From Phoronis australis (taxonomy: Eukaryota; Phoronida; Phoronidae): 64,000 bases of DNA. Location: NCBI GenBank assembly GCA_002633005.1, contig NMRA01000136.1, positions 338,864-402,863 of the forward strand, read 5' to 3'. Both the position numbers and the translations under genes were made by a program. Of this stretch, positions 46,101 to 52,100 are shown one piece after another. Positions within the stretch are counted from its first letter, which is position 1. Each line of letters opens with the position of its first letter. Under the pieces are notes generated by a model. The model made no database searches, was not told where the DNA came from, and worked only from the letters and a program-made list of their open reading frames with translations.

Positions 46101-49100
46101 AGTGTCTGTAACCAATTATTAATAAAGTAGAATTCTGTTGTTGATGTATCTACATTGTACTTTTGAGTTTTGCTAGTTTTAGAGCAGTTTGCATATTAGA
46201 GAAAATCTTTTCTAAGCCTGGTATTGATGTTTCTTGTCGGGACCAAAATACTTAAATTTGCTTGTCCATTTTGCAGTATGACTTCAAAACAGTTAATGTT
46301 ATCAGCAGGGCGGAGTATGAGAACTTGACCCCGACAGCGACCCCTGTCAAGTCAGAGCAGACTCCGCCTCCTCCCCCGCCCCCTTTACATACAGCAACAG
46401 GTTAGTCTTTCTTTATTGATTTGAACTAAGTTATTGAAGTGCTTAAGACTCATTAGTGTTGAGGTAATGCTTTAATTACGTGTAATTGCTCATCTTATCT
46501 GAAGTTTTGTTGTTCACTGTGTTCTCACTATTGATGTCGCTGTATCTTTTTATCGGTTACTAGCAACACCGTTACATTCAAAGTTGTTTAGGACCATCAA
46601 TAAATCAGCATTCAGCCTATATCTGTTGGAAAACTATTAAGTCCACCTCAGTAAGAATAGAAACTCTGTGGAATTTGCTTTTTAGTTTTACCAATTTGCC
46701 GTTGATAAAGTCATATGACCATGTTTAACAGAAAAGAAAGTCGCATTCAAAACCAAACAAAGGCGTCAATAACATGACCATATTTTGTTTGACGTAAATG
46801 TTCAAGATGGAATCTCGATAAACTGTTGCAGTTTCTAAATTGCATTTTTTTATTCTACTTTGAAGTTTTTCATAAAATTCATAGAAGTCCTGTTTTTGAT
46901 ATGCCTTCTTGCAAAAGTGGATCATTTTAAAAATGGCTCCTTGCAGGTTTTTGGGGAACAGTACATAAAGTGTGCTATCTGAAAGTTCATTAGAATCCAA
47001 TCCGCCATTTCTGAGTTAGCCAAATTTGGACTAAAAAAGCCAGTGACAGTGATATATTTCCAGCTGTCCCAAACATTTCATGATGGTTGATAGCCTACAA
47101 CTCGACTTTGCTTCTTCAGATTGCCCTTTTCTTTTTGTTATAATTTTTGTTTTCTCACAGAACCCAAGTCAGTGGTTATCCAGCCCACACATGAGGCAAA
47201 CACCGTGCCTGAGATGTCTCGGTCACTGCCAGCTCACATACCTGACACCAACGCCACGGCAGGTGCCAAGCCCAAGACCCCTCGCACACCTCGCACACCC
47301 AAAACACCACGGTCGACGGACCCCAATAAGGAGCCTCGCTTCTACCCAGTCATGAAGGACACCAGTAAACCACCAGATCCACAGGTAAGTCTGTTCTCCA
47401 GTTTTCTTCTTACGCAAAAGACTTGCATTAGTTTCCTAAGTTGTAACTTGTTCCGGGCTCAGCTTCTCAGAACCCAAAACGAGTAATAAAACAATTGTTT
47501 TCTCTCCAGCCAGGACTATTAGAGGAGAATGTCACCCAAAAAACAACCTATTTTGTATCAATTTAGATCGAGTAGTTCTACTCGATAACGGCACGTTCGG
47601 TTGCGTCACCTGACACCTGACCTCAGACGGAGGTGTTGAAATTATCCAATGACATCGTTGGTTTCACACGCAGTCTGTTCAGCAGTTCACAACAAGGGGT
47701 ACTGGTGTCAGCTTATCGGTTGAATTCATTGTTTAACACCAATTAATCATCAAACTTCGATGTAAAACCCTTAAAAATAGACCGAGTTCTTATAAAAATG
47801 TGTTGTTTTATTTCGCTGTTATGGATTTATTGGTATTTGGACACACCGTAGCCTACAAAGTTCGGCAGGCCAATTTACCAAGGTCTGTAGCAGGAGTTCG
47901 GGGTCTGTTCGGAGATGAATTTGAAGTATTCTTCCGTGAAATACAGACAGGAGAACCTAGATCTGTGTTGTTTTGACTTGTGATTTTTTGAGTTCTAAAC
48001 ACACAAAACGCTTGTTATCCCGGCCAGTGGCTCGGAACCCGACCAGGCCCGTCGCGGCTGCCAAGACTGGCACGAACATAAACCAGCTTGAGGTGGAAAC
48101 TAAGCCTCCAGTCACGAAAAGACTAGAATAGTGAGGCAAAGAAATAATTTGCATGTGAACATTTATGTGAATTGGCCACGAAACTGAAAATATACTTCCT
48201 TGCTGGGGCCGCGAAGTCGGGTTCCCCTTCCACAGACCGTCAAGGGCAAAGGTCGAAAGGTTGTACAGTAACAATGATTTGAATAATGTATTTGTATTTC
48301 TAAATAAAGATTCCCCTAACATGTGACCATAGCATATAAAATCGAGTGATTGTTTCACAACAGCTTTCTGTCAACAAACGCAGAATTAGCATGCGCTCAC
48401 ACAGCCTAGGCGCCCAGTCAATTACTTTTATTGCCGACATCAAAAGCCGGTAACACAGTGGTTTATTCATTGCTAGCTTCTCAACATTTGCACTCACGAA
48501 TACTGAAAAGACAGTACAAATTGTATTTAATGAGACAGACTTTTTTCAGTTTTATATAAGCATTGGTTAGGATGAGAATAATTCATTTTGAAACAGAACG
48601 CAGAATAATAAACGTCTACATGGCAACTCGCCCGTCGCCAATCCCGACTTAGTCAAGAGCTCATCCTACGAAAACTTCACGGGGTCGGATTGTTAGGTTT
48701 CACAGGCTATCAGTTCGAACCGGAATACACTGATCAAGAAATACTAGAGGGGCGCCGTGAACATGCACAGGCAATGGAACATATGGATAGTTCTTTGGTA
48801 AGCCGGCATTCGTCAGAGAATTAACTATCGACGAAATGCCACTTTCTAAGCATTTCGGTCTCTCGAGTCTAAAAAGCAATATACCCGCTTTCCTCTCAGT
48901 TTCATAGTTTGGACAAGCGGGAACGATGCACTGCAATATAGCGGCATTCACCTTCCTCACAGGTAAACTCGACACCTCTCGGCAAGGTGAGGTTGACCGT
49001 ATAAGAGGCGATGTGGATATAGAGCAAATAAGACGGTAAAAAAGACTAATTAAATCGGGTGGCATTCTCCTATAAAGCCTTTGTTAATCCATGATAAGTC

Positions 49101-52100
49101 ACCCAGTCCAGCTATTAAGATGGTTGCATGACTAAAGCAGTATTCACAAAAAACAAACTGCTTTTATTGATCTTGGATATCAATTTCAAAGGGCTTTTAA
49201 AATGTGTGTGAAGACACGCTTGAACTACAACCATCTGAGGCACTATGCAGACTAGTTACCCCTCCAAGCTCCAAATGTCCTGTGGCTTTTGTGGGGGAGG
49301 GGGAGCATTTAAATGGGCTAAATTCATATTTTTTATTCATAAGCTCAGGAAAGATCTTTGTGTAGTTTAGTTTTATTTCTCTTGTTATGGAGACCATGTG
49401 TAAGTCCAGTTTGGCAACTTGTTCATTTAAAACTTGGTTTGGCGGAGGTTTTCAGGTGTTTATTATAGTTGATTCCTTGAATAAATTTGGCAACGTTGTT
49501 TTTCAGACACCTCGCAAACGCAAGACTAAGCACAGTTCTCACCCAGTCGTAGAAAGTCACGTGGGATGGGTGATGGACTCGCGCGAGCACAGGCCTCGCA
49601 CTGTATCCACCTCCAGCCATGTTTCACAGAGGTAATGTACTACATAGTGGCAGTTCTTGAGTTCTATGTGGAGGAACATCATTTAACTATTGAACCTTTA
49701 TGTTGCTGGCTTTCAGAAGAATTCATATTTCATACTTTGTCATTTCAATTGTCGAGTCCAGTATCAAGTAAAATTAGGTGGCTTCGCAACTTTTTAGTTA
49801 TATTGAAGAGTAAGTCGAGACATTCACAAATTGTATCAGTAGACTTCAAGTTGTGTCTCAACCCAGTTCGAAATCTAGACATAATGGAAAGTGAATTTTG
49901 TTGGATAGCCCCGTGAGGGATGTATCGCGGGGATTAATTGACAATTTCACTCCACAATATAATATTCTCGGTGTTTAAGTTGCGATGGCTTAACCTAAGT
50001 TTAACTTAATATTTGAAGTGAATGTACTGGTGCAGACCCTATGTCCATTTTTTGATGTCACCGAGTCCTCTATCCTAGGATTGGAAGCCATTTCACTCAA
50101 TGCGTATCTTTTGCTCAACAGCCCGTCAGAAAGCCAGATATCGACGAGCTACGGCAGCGCCCCTCATCACTTCCCTCACTTCCAACACGCATCACACGAA
50201 CTGCTGAAAGAAACTGGTTTTGTCTGGCATGTCTATCACAAGTACCACGCCAGATGTCTCAAGGGTGAGTATGTTTGAAAGGAGGTGGGCAGAGATAGAA
50301 GACGAGGGTGGAGTCTTAGTCTTTGGCGGTGTGTATATGCTAAGTTTGTGATGGTCCTTGATTATCAGTACTGGCAAAGAGTGGTTAAGTCTGTGCTTGT
50401 TTGCTGTGCTTTAGCAGCAGTAAGGGTTTCAGTTGGAGTTGTAAAACCAAATGGATTTGAAATAAAGTTTTGAGGGTTGTAGGTTATGTAATGTGTTGGG
50501 GGTGGTGACTGATGTCATAGGTGAAGTGTCACTGTGGCAAGATGCAATTACTTGGATGTCTGTATTTGCAGAGTTGCAATATATCTCATGGTGTGGGAAA
50601 TGTAATGTTATGGTAATAGTAAAGTTTGGAAGCCATGAAGGTCTGAGTCGAGTTCAAGAATGCTAGCACCCCGCTAGAAGAGCAAGATTTTGTGACATTA
50701 CGAGATATGTTGTCCTTTGTTTTCAGAGAGAGCACTTGATTTTGGCTTGATTTTTCTCGCAGCGAGGCAGCTGTTAAACTCTACCGTGATGTCAGTGTAC
50801 ACTTTTTCCATTACAGAACGTAAGAAGCTTGGCGTTGGCCACTCTCAAGAGATGAATACACTGTTTAGGTTCTGGTCCTTCTTCCTGCGCCAACATTTCA
50901 ATAAGAAGATGTACAATGAATTCCGCGTACTGGCTCACGAAGATGGCAGGGCAGGTTACAGGTACGTAGAACCCTTATGCATATAGTAAAGTCTGAGTGG
51001 CAAGTGAACTGACCATCCCAGTTTCGCTTTTTATCAACCAAATGGATTATTGGAACAAGCGCAGTTAGGCCACGCCCAACATTGTGATAGACAGGTGTTT
51101 AACTGCAGAAGTGTTGTTCTACGAAAAGACGAGGTAGGCAGAAATTGTATACAAGTTCTTTTGACAGTGTAAAAAGATTAGCAAATAGTCATTTAAGAAC
51201 ATGTGCAAAGTATGAAAGCGGTAAAAGTGACACGTATCACATTTGCATGTAGTGTAAGCAATTATGTTTCCACTAATAGTACGGCAACCATAGTTAGTGT
51301 TGCAAAGTCCCACCAAAGCAAATATGGTGTAAGTATTCCGCAGGCGTACCACAGCAGCCATTACTGTTTGGCTGGTTGTGGTATCGTGTGCAGCCTTACA
51401 TGCTTAACAGGCTCTAAGGTTGGAATCAACACAGCTGTATTTCATGGTTAAACTCTGGATTCCAATCATAGATTACTAACACAATCGCATCAACTGAGCT
51501 TCATTCAGTCGTGAGATTAATTCAATCAGCTCAGTGCCTTGACTGCCCATGTAGTTGTTTTGTATTGCAGATTAATTTTGGTGACATGATTTGGTGCACT
51601 GGTGTGCTATTTTGAAGCATGAATAAGAATGAAAATGAACTGTCTTCATACGTCTAGGCAGTGTTAAGTTTTATTAGTAGGAACTAGTCGCCTATTTTTG
51701 GGACTAGGGGGACATTAACAGCAATGTCGTGTATATGACATTAGCAGTCGTAGTCTGATTTGTGCTAGCAGAACTAGAAGTCCACATTTCAAGTAACAGA
51801 GTTTTATCGGTGTATTGAACTGGTAAGGTCAGGGTCTCCAAATTTGGATGACTGGAAGCCTGTGTCAGGAATTGGCATTTTCTAAAAATGAATTTGCTTT
51901 TTTATCCTGTTGTCTAACTTTTTAAGAGTGGCAAATTTTTTCCTTGCTATTTTACATGTAAGGTTTGTGCCTAATCACATAACCTGGAAATAGGTTTGTA
52001 CTGTGTGCATGTGCTTAACTTGTGAAAGGAAATAGTTGCTTGTCACTACTGGCTTGAACTTGTGTGTTCACGCTAGGCAACAGTTTCCGAGAGTAACCTG

